A stretch of 64,000 nt of DNA from Dactylosporangium siamense (GTDB lineage Bacteria > Actinomycetota > Actinomycetes > Mycobacteriales > Micromonosporaceae), in assembly GCF_016862795.1 (NCBI RefSeq), contig NZ_BONQ01000014.1:124001-188000 (forward strand), in the 5' to 3' direction. Position numbers and translations under genes: made by a program. This document shows positions 41,649 through 50,028 of this stretch, piece by piece (position 1 is the stretch's first letter; each line of letters starts with the position of its first letter). Below the pieces are notes generated by a model. The model saw only the letters and a list, made by a program, of their open reading frames with translations, ran no database searches and was not told where the DNA came from.

Positions 41649-42640
41649 TGCCGATCCTGTCGTATCTCAAGGCACTGAACCGGGCGCTGAGCACCGAGAT
41701 GGAGGCCGACCCGAGCGTCGTGGTGTTCGGCGAGGACGTCGGCGTCGCGGTCAGCAACGTCACCACCGGCCTGCTCAAGAAGTTCGGCCCCGAACGGGTC
41801 GTCGACATGCCGATCTCGGAGCAGGCGTTCACCAGCTTCGCGACCGGCGCCGCGATGGCCGGGCAGCGCCCCGTGATCGAGTTCCAGATCCCGGCGCTGC
41901 TGTTCCTGGCGTTCGAGCAGATCGTCAACCAGGCCCACAAGTTCTCCCTGATGACCGGCGGGCAGGTCAACGTCCCGGTCACCTACCTGCTGCCCAGCTC
42001 CGGCTCCCGCGGCGGCTGGGCCGGGCAGCACTCCGACCACCCGTACAGCCTCTTCGCCCACGTCGGCGTGAAGACGGTCGTGCCCGCGACCCCCGCCGAC
42101 GCCTACGGGCTGCTGCTGACCGCGATCCGCGACGACGACCCGGTCATCGTCTTCGCCCCGGCCGGCGCGATCGGGGTCCGCGACAACGTCGACTTCGCCG
42201 CCCTCGCCCCGGTGCCCCTCGGCGTTGGCCGCATCCACCGACCCGGCGACGACGTGACGGTCGTCGCCGTGGGCCACCTCGTCCACGACGCTCTCGCCGT
42301 CGCCGAGGAGCTCGAAGGCACCGTGTCGGTGGAGGTGTTCGACCCGCGGACGCTGCACCCCTTCGACTGGAACGGGCTGGCCGAGTCGCTGGAGCGCACC
42401 GGCCGGCTCGTCGTCGTCGACGACTCCAACCGCTCCTGCGGCATCGGCGGGGAGATCCTGGCGACCGCCGCGGAACAGCTGCGTCTCGTCGCGCCACCGA
42501 AACGGATCACCCGGCCGGACGGGGCGGTGCTGCCCTTCGCCCGCGAGCTGGACCTGGCGCTGCAGCCGACCCGCGCGCAGATCCGCACCGCGATCGAACA
42601 GGTCGCGAAGACCTCATATTCAACGCAGACCGAGGAGTAG
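41648..42640 (+). CDS. TPP-dependent dehydrogenase E1 component, beta subunit
   Basis: This 330-aa transketolase-like pyrimidine-binding plus C-terminal domain protein is of the E1-beta family. VVVFGEDVGV, RVVDMPISEQAFTSFATGAAM, QHSDHPYSLFAHVGVKTVVPATP and VEVFDPRTLHPFDW are characteristic. Its start overlaps the E1-alpha stop by one base, so a 1:1 complex is expected. In this cluster it may supply an acyl unit from a 2-oxo acid to a carrier protein or synthase. A two-carbon hydroxyacyl transfer, as known from transketolase-like E1 pairs in some antibiotic pathways, is another option. Confidence 0.93.
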   Translation: MPILSYLKALNRALSTEMEADPSVVVFGEDVGVAVSNVTTGLLKKFGPERVVDMPISEQAFTSFATGAAMAGQRPVIEFQIPALLFLAFEQIVNQAHKFSLMTGGQVNVPVTYLLPSSGSRGGWAGQHSDHPYSLFAHVGVKTVVPATPADAYGLLLTAIRDDDPVIVFAPAGAIGVRDNVDFAALAPVPLGVGRIHRPGDDVTVVAVGHLVHDALAVAEELEGTVSVEVFDPRTLHPFDWNGLAESLERTGRLVVVDDSNRSCGIGGEILATAAEQLRLVAPPKRITRPDGAVLPFARELDLALQPTRAQIRTAIEQVAKTSYSTQTEE

Positions 42641-42644
42641 ACCC

Positions 42645-44270
42645 ATGGCGTCCACGAGCATCCGGGCGGCGCTCGCCGCCGACCCCGACGTCGGTGCCGG
42701 CAACGTGCTGCACAAGCTCATCGAGCACGGCGCGGCACTGGACGGGCCGGGCATCGCCTTCGACGTCGACGTCGACGGCTTCCCCGCCTGGCAGGGCCTC
42801 ACCCTCGGCGAGCTGCGGGAGCGGGCCGCGGCCCGGGCGGCGTGGCTGCACGCCTACGGCATCACCCGCCGCGACCCGGTCGCGATCTACGTGACCAGCT
42901 CCGCGGACTGCTTCCTCAACTGGATGGGCCTGGTCTGGCTCGGCGCGATCCCGGCGCTGATGAACCCGAACATCCCCGGCGACATCGCCGCCGCGTACAT
43001 CGGCAAGCTCCGGGCGACGGCGCTCATCACCGACGCCGCGCACATCGCCCGCCTGGACGGCCACGACGTCGGCATCCCCGTGCTGGACGCGGCCGACACC
43101 GGCACCGGCGACCCGGCGCAGGCGCCCGCGCCGTTCCGGCACCACGCCGACGACCCGATCGCGATCACCCATTCCTCCGGCACCACCCGCATGCCGACCG
43201 CCGTCGTGCACTCGCACGCCAGCCTGTTCCACGCCACCCGCAAGATCCGGCTGAGCGGCCCGAGGGCCCAGGGCACCGAGCGGATCCTCAGTGCCCTGCC
43301 AGCCCCGCACGCGGCCGGCATCATGACCATCAACCACGCCCTGAGCAACCGGTCCGAGCTGCTGTTCCTGTCGCAGCAGAGCGACGGCGGCGCGGTGCTC
43401 GACGCGATCGAGAAGTGGAAGCCGACCGGCGTGTTCGGCTTCGCCGTCACCTGGTCCGAGCTGGCCCGCTTCGACCTGTCGCAGCACGAGATGGACTCGG
43501 TGGCGCTGTGGTTCAACACCGGCGACTGCGCGCACGAGCCGCACATCCGCAACCTGGTCAACGTCGGTAGCCGCAACACCGTCACGCGAGCCGGCGTCTC
43601 CCGGGTGAAGGGCTCGATGTTCGTCGACGGGCTCGGCTCGACCGAGATGGGGCACTCCGCCTTCCACATCACCCACCGGCCCGACACCGAACGCTACGGC
43701 CGCTGCGTCGGCGTCCCGCACGTCTTCGCCGACGTGGCGCTGCTGGACACCGTGACGGGCGAGGAGGTCCCCGTCGGGCAGGTCGGCCACTTCGGCCTGA
43801 AGTCGCCCACGCTCGCGCCGGGGTACTGGAACGACCACGTCAACACGTACAAGAACCGCCTCAACGGCTACTACCTCACCGGCGACCTGATGTTCCGCGA
43901 CGAGGAGGGCTACTACTACCACGTCGACCGGGCCGTCGACTCCGTCGACCTCGGCGGCGGCAACTGGCTCTACACCGCCATGTCGGAGGAGCAGATCCTG
44001 CGGGCCGTGCCCGACGTGCGGGACTGCACCATCGTGTCGTTCAAGACCGACGCCGGCGTCGTCTCCGACGTGCTGCTGTCGCTGCACGAGAGCGCCGACC
44101 CGACCGTCGACCACACCTCCGCCGTCACGGCGGCGTTGACCCCGGCGGCCGCGGCGACGCTGCGCAAGGTCGTCGTGTTCCCCGACGAGAACATCGTCAC
44201 CGGCCCCACCGGCAAGGTCCGCAAGTTCCTGATGCGGCAACGGCACCTCGCCGAGATGGCGAATGCCTGA
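42645..44270 (+). CDS. AMP-binding ligase 2 with altered P-loop
   Basis: This 541-aa ANL-superfamily enzyme has DGLGSTEMGHS (A5), GYYLTGDLMFRD (A7), HVDRAVDSVDLGG (A8 region) and PTGKVRKFLM (A10 Lys). The A3 P-loop reads THSSGTTRMPTAVVHSH: the usual Lys after Pro is Thr, so phosphate handling may differ, although A10 Lys, the residue essential for adenylation, is present. Overall it looks closer to acyl-CoA synthetases or fatty-acyl-AMP ligases than to NRPS adenylation domains. It lies between the E1 genes and C5, overlapping the latter by eight bases. Confidence 0.85.
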   Translation: MASTSIRAALAADPDVGAGNVLHKLIEHGAALDGPGIAFDVDVDGFPAWQGLTLGELRERAAARAAWLHAYGITRRDPVAIYVTSSADCFLNWMGLVWLGAIPALMNPNIPGDIAAAYIGKLRATALITDAAHIARLDGHDVGIPVLDAADTGTGDPAQAPAPFRHHADDPIAITHSSGTTRMPTAVVHSHASLFHATRKIRLSGPRAQGTERILSALPAPHAAGIMTINHALSNRSELLFLSQQSDGGAVLDAIEKWKPTGVFGFAVTWSELARFDLSQHEMDSVALWFNTGDCAHEPHIRNLVNVGSRNTVTRAGVSRVKGSMFVDGLGSTEMGHSAFHITHRPDTERYGRCVGVPHVFADVALLDTVTGEEVPVGQVGHFGLKSPTLAPGYWNDHVNTYKNRLNGYYLTGDLMFRDEEGYYYHVDRAVDSVDLGGGNWLYTAMSEEQILRAVPDVRDCTIVSFKTDAGVVSDVLLSLHESADPTVDHTSAVTAALTPAAAATLRKVVVFPDENIVTGPTGKVRKFLMRQRHLAEMANA

Positions 44271-45615
44271 CACGATCCTGCCGGCCCTCGAGCTCGTCGC
44301 CACCACCCGGATCCCGGTGCGGTTCGACGGCGAGGGGGCCGGGATCGGCCCGCTGTCGTGGGGACAGCGATCCATCTGGCAGGACATGGTCCGCCAGCGT
44401 TCCTGGCTGCCCATCGGCGGATGGGCGGCGGTCCCGGACGGGACCACGCTCGAGGACGTCGCGGCCGATCTGCGGTGGGCGATGCGGCGGTACCCCACGT
44501 TCCGGACCCGGCTGCGCTTCGACGTTGACGGCTTCGACGGCGTGCCGGCGCAGTCCGTCGCCGCGTCGGGCACGATCTGGCTCGACGTGTTCGACGTGCC
44601 GCCCGGTGCCGACCCCGCGTCGTTCACGGCCGCGGTCGACGCCCACTACCGGGCCGAGCCCTACGACTTCGCGTCGCAGTGGCCGGTGCGGATGGGGGTC
44701 GTCCGGGTCGACGGTGTGCCCGCCTACCTGTCGACCGTCACCTGCCACCTCGTCACCGACGGCGTCGGCGGGCTGCTGATGCTCCGCGAGGTCGCCGCGC
44801 GGCACGAGTGCGGCCCGACCCTCGGCATGCAACCACTGGAGCAGGTGCGCTGGCAGGCCTCCCCCGACGGGCAGAAGCAGCGCGAGAAGGCGCTGCGGCA
44901 CTGGGACAAGATGCTGCGGCAGCTGCCTCCCGTCGCGCCGCTGGTGCCGGCCGGCGGGCCGCGGTATCACCGGGGCGAGTTCACGTCGGCTGCGCTCTAC
45001 ACCGCCACCCATGCCACCTCGGTCGTCTTCGACATCGACACCTCGCAGGTGCTGATGACCTGCCTGGCGCTCGCCCTCGCCGGCGAAGGACGGCCCGCGA
45101 TCATCCGGCCCATGGTGGACAACCGGTTCCGCCGGGGGCTCGGCGACGTCGTCGCGATGGTGGCGCAGCACGGGATCTGCGTGGCGGACGTGGCCGGTCT
45201 GTCCTTCGAGGACGCGATGCGCAAGACCGGGATCGCGGCGATGCTGGCCTACAAGTGGGCGTATCACGACCCGGAGACGGTGTCGTCGTTGTCGGCCACG
45301 CTCGACGTCGACCTCGAGGCCGGGATCTGGCTCAACGACCGGCGGACCATCAGCCGGCAGATGTTCCCCGGGTCCCGTCCGGACGCGGATCAGGTCCGCG
45401 CCGCCGGGCCGGGCGAGTTCCGCTGGACCGTCGCGCAGGACGACCCGTACGACCCGCTGAACGTCGACGTCGACGACGAACCGGGCCGGTTCCGGCTGAC
45501 CTGGTTCACGGACACGTGGCGGACCCCTCCGGCCCGGGTGGAGGCCCTGGCACGGGAGGTGGAGGCGCTGGCCGTACACCATGCGCTCGAGGCTCTTGAA
45601 AGGCAGACGCCGTGA
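44263..45615 (+). CDS. Stand-alone condensation-domain-like protein C5
   Basis: This 450-aa protein has the active-site motif TCHLVTDGVGG (His162, Asp166). It shares VRFDGEGAGIGPLSWGQ, PMVDNRFRRGLGDVV (Gly/Arg instead of Pro) and WLNDRR with C1-C3. It is the only member embedded in the main PKS operon, between ligase 2 and a KAS III-like gene with overlaps on both sides. It probably makes an amide or ester bond between a carrier-bound acyl group and an acceptor such as 4-hydroxyphenylglycine. Donor and acceptor are inference only. Confidence 0.87.
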   Translation: MPDTILPALELVATTRIPVRFDGEGAGIGPLSWGQRSIWQDMVRQRSWLPIGGWAAVPDGTTLEDVAADLRWAMRRYPTFRTRLRFDVDGFDGVPAQSVAASGTIWLDVFDVPPGADPASFTAAVDAHYRAEPYDFASQWPVRMGVVRVDGVPAYLSTVTCHLVTDGVGGLLMLREVAARHECGPTLGMQPLEQVRWQASPDGQKQREKALRHWDKMLRQLPPVAPLVPAGGPRYHRGEFTSAALYTATHATSVVFDIDTSQVLMTCLALALAGEGRPAIIRPMVDNRFRRGLGDVVAMVAQHGICVADVAGLSFEDAMRKTGIAAMLAYKWAYHDPETVSSLSATLDVDLEAGIWLNDRRTISRQMFPGSRPDADQVRAAGPGEFRWTVAQDDPYDPLNVDVDDEPGRFRLTWFTDTWRTPPARVEALAREVEALAVHHALEALERQTP

Positions 45616-46538
45616 CCGCACTCGTCGCCATCGGCACCTACGTGCCCCCGGACCGCGTCCCGATCGAGTCGCTCGCGGACGAGTTCGAGCTGACGCCCAT
45701 GCAACTACGGGTGTTCCGGCGCTACCACAAGCTCGGCTCCGCCGCGCACGCCCCGTCATTGTCGCTCACCGAGCTGCTCGGCCTGGCGGTCGCCGACCTG
45801 CGGCTGACTGTTGAACAGGCGGCGCGGATCCGGTACGTGCTCTACGCGCGGACGTTCCCCGGCGTGGTGCCCTACCCGCTGAACCCGCTGCACGAGGTGT
45901 GCCGGTCGTTCGGGTTACAACATGCTTCCGCGTTCGCGGTCGGGCATCACGCGTGCGCGTCCGGGCTGCTCGCCGTCGACCTCGCCGGCCGGCTCCTCGC
46001 CTCCGCGCCGCCCGACGCCCTCGCCCTGGTCCTCACCGGGGAGAAGGCGTTCACCGGCGAGGCCCGCTTCGTGCCGGAGACGTCGATGTTCGGCGAGGGG
46101 GCCGCCGCGTGCCTCGTCGCCGCGTCGGGCCCGCGGGACCGCCAACTGTCCTATGTGGCCTCGCTGCGCGGCGAGTTCGACGGGGAGCTGGAGGAGGTCG
46201 CCGGGGAGTTCCAGCGCATCTACCACGACGCGCTCGGCGCCGCCGTCACGTCCGCCGTCTCCTCGGCTGGTCTTTCGCTGTCGGACATCGCGCTGATCCT
46301 GCCGCACAACGTCAACGTGGTGGCGTGGCAGCGGGTGTGCAAGCGGATCGGCTATCCCCTCGACCGGGTCCTGCTGGACCACGTCGCCGACTACGGCCAC
46401 GTCTTCTGCGCCGACGCGTTCCTCAACCACCGCACCGCCGTCGCGCGGGGGTTGCTGCAACCCGGGGACCACTATGTCATCGCCGCCGCGGGCGCGGGTC
46501 GCGGCGCGACGTTCTCCGCCATGGTCTTCTCGCATTAG
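45612..46538 (+). CDS. KAS III-like synthase
   Basis: This 308-aa thiolase-fold protein of the FabH group has the catalytic Cys115 in GHHACASGLLAVDLA and His232 in LILPHNVNVVAWQ. The third position, normally Asn, is occupied in YGHVFCADAF by His263. Loss of that Asn is seen in KAS III relatives that catalyse acyl transfer (ester or amide formation) instead of decarboxylative condensation, so either activity is possible. GTG 45612 overlaps the C5 stop by four bases. It is followed by an ACP and by a Cys-less relative at 46851. Confidence 0.87.
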   Translation: MTALVAIGTYVPPDRVPIESLADEFELTPMQLRVFRRYHKLGSAAHAPSLSLTELLGLAVADLRLTVEQAARIRYVLYARTFPGVVPYPLNPLHEVCRSFGLQHASAFAVGHHACASGLLAVDLAGRLLASAPPDALALVLTGEKAFTGEARFVPETSMFGEGAAACLVAASGPRDRQLSYVASLRGEFDGELEEVAGEFQRIYHDALGAAVTSAVSSAGLSLSDIALILPHNVNVVAWQRVCKRIGYPLDRVLLDHVADYGHVFCADAFLNHRTAVARGLLQPGDHYVIAAAGAGRGATFSAMVFSH

Positions 46539-46563
46539 GTTCTCTTGAAAGGGTTTGCTGACG

Positions 46564-46848
46564 ATGAGCGACACCACGACGATCGACCCGGACCTGCGCC
46601 AGCAGGTCGTCGACACGATCTGCGAGCTGCTGCCGCGCGTGCTGAAGCGGGAGGTGTCCGGCGCCTCGGAGACCACCACGCTCATGGACGACCTGGGGAT
46701 GAGCTCCACCACCGGCCTGGAGCTGGTCCTCGAGCTGGAGGACAAGCTGGAGCGGGAGATCAGCGTCGAGGACATGGGCCGCGACAACTTCGAGACGGTC
46801 GGCAGCCTCGCCGACTACGTCGCCGGAAACCTGCTCCCGGAGGAGTGA
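46564..46848 (+). CDS. Acyl carrier protein 3
   Basis: This 94-aa carrier protein has the attachment site MDDLGMSSTTGLELVLELEDK (Ser in GMSS, near residue 45). It is more FAS/PKS-ACP-like than the other carriers here. ATG 46564 is chosen over ATG 46555 because the family N-terminus is short; GAAAGGG lies upstream. It is sandwiched between two KAS III-like genes and is the probable carrier for their substrate, perhaps also for the acyl group made by the E1 pair. Confidence 0.9.
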   Translation: MSDTTTIDPDLRQQVVDTICELLPRVLKREVSGASETTTLMDDLGMSSTTGLELVLELEDKLEREISVEDMGRDNFETVGSLADYVAGNLLPEE

Positions 46849-46850
46849 CG

Positions 46851-47618
46851 GTGTTCGCCCTTGGTCTCCGGCGCGCGGTGTCGCGCCGGTACCCCACCCC
46901 GGCGCTGCTTGCCGCCGACGCCGGGCACGCCGCCCGGCTGTCGACGTATCTCACCGACCTGCTCGCACCACAGGGGTTGACGCTCGCACCGGACGCGCTC
47001 ACCCCGGTCCGGGGCCAGTCCTACGGTGAGATGGCGGTTCCGCTGCTGCCCGCGGATCCGGTCGACCTGCTGGTGCTCGCCTACGACGTGCCGGACATCT
47101 CACCGGGGCGGGCGGTCAGCACGTACCTGACGCACGTCTGCCCGGGGTCGCCGATGTCGTTCGCGGTGTCCGACCAGGGCCGGGCGGCGGCGTTCACGGC
47201 GCTGTCCCTGATGCAGACCTACGCCGCGACGCACCCGCGGGCGGTCCTCATCGCCGTCGAACAGGCCGACCTGCCCTACGACCCGGGCGTGCCCGTGACG
47301 CTGCCGGCCGCCCACGCCGGCATCGCCCTGCACCTGGCCGCGGACGCGCCGCCGGCGTCGGTCACCGTCACCCCGGACTCCGACGCGGTCCTCGACAGCC
47401 TCGACGGTCTCGACGCTGCCACGGTCGTGCTCGGCGGCGGCCTGGCCGGGCTCGCCGATGACGTGAAGGCCGACCGGGTCGTCCTGGCGGATCCGGCGCA
47501 GCCGATGACCGGCGTGTGGGAGGCCCTGGCCGCGCTCGACCTGGACACCGCGGGGCGGATCGTGGTCGCCGACTACGACCCGGCACTGCGCTACCTCTGC
47601 GTGGCCACCTTCGGCTGA
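46851..47618 (+). CDS. KAS III-like protein lacking the catalytic Cys
   Basis: A 255-aa protein starts at GTG 46851, two bases after ACP3. Strand and helix order resemble the gene at 45612: DLLVLAYDVPD corresponds to IRYVLYARTFP, and SPMSFAVSDQGRAAAFTALSL aligns with ASAFAVGHHACASGLLAVDL, placing Arg111 where Cys115 stands. The His and Asn sites are also missing and the C-terminal half is short. It is best read as an inactive, chain-length-factor-like partner of the active synthase. The family assignment is by eye and needs structural comparison. Last gene of the plus-strand operon. Confidence 0.65.
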   Translation: MFALGLRRAVSRRYPTPALLAADAGHAARLSTYLTDLLAPQGLTLAPDALTPVRGQSYGEMAVPLLPADPVDLLVLAYDVPDISPGRAVSTYLTHVCPGSPMSFAVSDQGRAAAFTALSLMQTYAATHPRAVLIAVEQADLPYDPGVPVTLPAAHAGIALHLAADAPPASVTVTPDSDAVLDSLDGLDAATVVLGGGLAGLADDVKADRVVLADPAQPMTGVWEALAALDLDTAGRIVVADYDPALRYLCVATFG

Positions 47619-48103
47619 CCGCCTTCCTCCCACGACGGCCCGTCTGCTCACGGGGGTGGACAGTTCGGTGCCCTTGCACCAGCGCCGACACGTCGTCGCG
47701 GTCGTCCCGCGGCCGCCCGGGAGGCCGTTGCACATTGACGTCGCCGGTGATTGGCGGTGGTCCGGGACGCAGGTCGTCGTCAGCTTCCAGAAATTCGACC
47801 AAATTTCCCGAATCGGGGCGCCAGCAGGACCCGCGCCGAGGTCTGACGATCTTGGCGGCTTGATCGAAGTCTTCGGATGGCCGTGTGGACGACCACGACG
47901 CTCCTTCGATCGAGGCCGAGGACGAGAGATCGCCGTTTCGACGCCGGCGCGCACCGGCTCGCCGATGGATAGTCGCCGTCCGGGCGTGATCGGTCACAGC
48001 GGATTGATCGAAGTCGCACCCCGGCCGTCATCACAGCCGGCATACGCCTTCGATCACGGCGGCAGGATCCGTGACGGGCGAAGAGCACCCACGTCACCGA
48101 GGT
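47619..48103. other. Gene-less gap between convergent operons
   Basis: No gene is visible between the end of the PKS operon and the PPTase. The second half contains two copies of an inverted-repeat unit (47862-47911 and 48006-48055). Confidence 0.6.
47862..48055. repeat. Duplicated inverted-repeat unit GATCGAAG...CTTCGATC
   Basis: GATCGAAG at 47862 and CTTCGATC at 47904 are repeated at 48006 and 48048. Arm-to-arm distance is 42 bases in both units, and the units are 144 bases apart. Each unit is an 8-bp stem with a 34-base interior. The preceding bases (GCGG-C/A-TT) are also shared. Confidence 0.8.
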
Positions 48104-48757
48104 TCAACATCCGTGCCGGGTGACGGTGAACGGGGCGTCGCCCGCCAGGGCCACCGCGGCCCGGAACCCCTCCGGCGCGTCGAGGTCCTCGATGCGGAAC
48201 GGGCCGTCGTGCTCGACCACCACGGGCGCGGGGCCGGCGACCGGGGTGGCCAGGCCGCGGGTGAGCCGGGCACCGGCCGCCTTCACCAGGGACTCCTTGC
48301 GTGCCCACAGCTCGGCGAAGCGTTCGTGCCCGCCGCCGGCGGCGATCTCGGCGGCCTCGGCGGGTGGGTAGAAGCGGCGGGCCATCGCCGCGCAGTCCAG
48401 GGTCGGCACGACCCGTTGCAGGTCCACGCCGACGGGGCGGTGGGGCGAGACGGCCACCATGATGAGGTCGCCCGAGTGGGACAGGTTCACCTCGACGCCG
48501 GTGTGCGCGCCGGCCAGGGACGGTTTGCCGTTCGGGTTGTACGCCCAGCTCAGCGACTGCGGCGGCGCGTCGAGGGCGGCGCCGGCGATGCGGCGGGTGA
48601 CCGCGTGCGCCACCACGAACCGCCGCCGGTCGATCGGGTGGACGATCGACGCGTGCCGGCGCCGCTCCTCGTCGTCCAGCAGGGTGAACATGGCCGGCAG
48701 CGCGGTCTGCGGCACCCGCGCGTCGGCGAGCCAGACCTGGACGACGTCGGTGCTCAT
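48104..48757 (-). CDS. Sfp-type 4'-phosphopantetheinyl transferase
   Basis: This 217-aa enzyme transfers phosphopantetheine from CoA to carrier proteins. The motifs are NPNGKPSLAG, NLSHSGDLIMVAVS, the metal-site PVGVDLQR (Asp112; the second acidic residue is Gln114) and FAELWARKESLVKAAG (Trp151, Lys154, Glu155). This is the broad-specificity Sfp type used in secondary metabolism. ATG 48757 overlaps the aminotransferase stop by four bases. It is expected to activate the four carrier proteins of this cluster. Confidence 0.94.
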   Translation of the reverse strand: MSTDVVQVWLADARVPQTALPAMFTLLDDEERRRHASIVHPIDRRRFVVAHAVTRRIAGAALDAPPQSLSWAYNPNGKPSLAGAHTGVEVNLSHSGDLIMVAVSPHRPVGVDLQRVVPTLDCAAMARRFYPPAEAAEIAAGGGHERFAELWARKESLVKAAGARLTRGLATPVAGPAPVVVEHDGPFRIEDLDAPEGFRAAVALAGDAPFTVTRHGC

Positions 48758-50028
48758 GCGGCCGCGATGAGACGCGCGAAGCGGCGGACGCCCTCCTCGA
48801 TCTGGGCCGGCTCCAGGGCGCTGCACGACAGCCGGATCTGGTGGCTGCCGCCGCCACCGAGATAGAAGAACCGCATCGGGGTCCACAGCACCCCGTGCTC
48901 CTGGGCGGAGACCTCGAGGAGCTCCTCGGACGCGTCGACCGGCACGTCCACGACGACGAAGAACCCGCCGCTGGGGCTGTTCCAGCGCACCGGCGTGCCG
49001 CTGAAGTGCTGCGAAAGCGCGGCCAGGAGGGTCTGCAGGTTCTGCCGGTAGAAGCGGATCTTCGCCTGGTTGGCGCCGCGCAGGCTGAACCCGCTGTCCA
49101 GCAGCATCCCGCCGACCACCGCCTGCGACAGCGCGGAGGTGTTGACAGTGATCATGCTCTTGACCGTCGACAGCTCCTCGGCCAGCACCGTCCGGCGGCC
49201 GGCCGCGTCGACGACGGTCTGGTCGGCGACGAGGAACCCGACCCGCACGCCCGGGAAGTAGGACTTGGCGAACGAACCGAGGTAGATGACGCGCTGGTCC
49301 GTGTCGAGGGACTTCAGCGTCGGCCGTGGCTCGTCGTCGAGGCCGAACAGTCCATACGGGTCGTCCTCCAGGATCAGCAGGTCCGCCTCGGCGGCGACGT
49401 CGAGCAGCTCGCGACGGGTCTCCACCGGCAGCGAGACACCGGACGGGTTGGCGAAGTTGGGCACCAGGTAGAGCGCCTTCGGGGTGCGGCCGCCGGCCCG
49501 GACCGCGGCCGCCACCGAGGCGACCGTCGACGGGCGCAGCCCGTCCTCCGACTCCGGCACCGGCACCACGTCGATGCCGAGGATCCGCGCGGCGCCGGTG
49601 AACCCGACGTAGCACGGCTCGGCGGCGAGCACGACGTCGCCGGGGCCGGCGCACAGGCCGCGCAGCGCGATGACCATCGCCTCCTGGCAGCCGGTGGTCA
49701 CCATGACCGCCTCGTCGGGCACGCGGATGTCCTCGTCGACGTCCAGCATCCTGGCGATGAGCCCGCCGACGTGACCGTTCGTCCGCCCGTACATCGTCAG
49801 CAGCGACCGGCTCTGCGCGGCGCTGAGGCCGCGCTCGCGCAGGTGCGTCAGGTAGGTCTGGATGTGTTTGTCGATGTCGGTGACGGAGTGGAACTCGTCG
49901 AACGGGCGCCCCGCGGCGAGCGAGATCGCGTCGGGGTACCGGCCGGCGACCTCGTTGAGGAAGTTCATCGAGGCGGACACCGGGTCGGACACCGACACGT
50001 GCAACGCTTCCCTGCGCAGCTCCACCAT
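48754..50028 (-). CDS. hpgT: PLP aminotransferase, HpgT-like
   Basis: This 424-aa fold-type I aminotransferase has the PLP Lys255 in GSFAKSYFPGVRVG, the Asn and Asp/Tyr of VPNFANPSG and LILEDDPYG, and a YGRTNGHVGG turn. The N-terminal SDPVSASMNFLNEVAGRYPDAISLAAGRPF matches the class used for hydroxyphenylglycine and dihydroxyphenylglycine. HpgT transaminates 4-hydroxyphenylglyoxylate to 4-hydroxyphenylglycine, commonly with tyrosine as donor. It starts at ATG 50028, sharing a base with the Hmo-like stop (GTG 50031 is possible), so the two are coupled. The context with HmaS- and Hmo-like genes makes this role likely. Confidence 0.87.
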   Translation of the reverse strand: MVELRREALHVSVSDPVSASMNFLNEVAGRYPDAISLAAGRPFDEFHSVTDIDKHIQTYLTHLRERGLSAAQSRSLLTMYGRTNGHVGGLIARMLDVDEDIRVPDEAVMVTTGCQEAMVIALRGLCAGPGDVVLAAEPCYVGFTGAARILGIDVVPVPESEDGLRPSTVASVAAAVRAGGRTPKALYLVPNFANPSGVSLPVETRRELLDVAAEADLLILEDDPYGLFGLDDEPRPTLKSLDTDQRVIYLGSFAKSYFPGVRVGFLVADQTVVDAAGRRTVLAEELSTVKSMITVNTSALSQAVVGGMLLDSGFSLRGANQAKIRFYRQNLQTLLAALSQHFSGTPVRWNSPSGGFFVVVDVPVDASEELLEVSAQEHGVLWTPMRFFYLGGGGSHQIRLSCSALEPAQIEEGVRRFARLIAAA

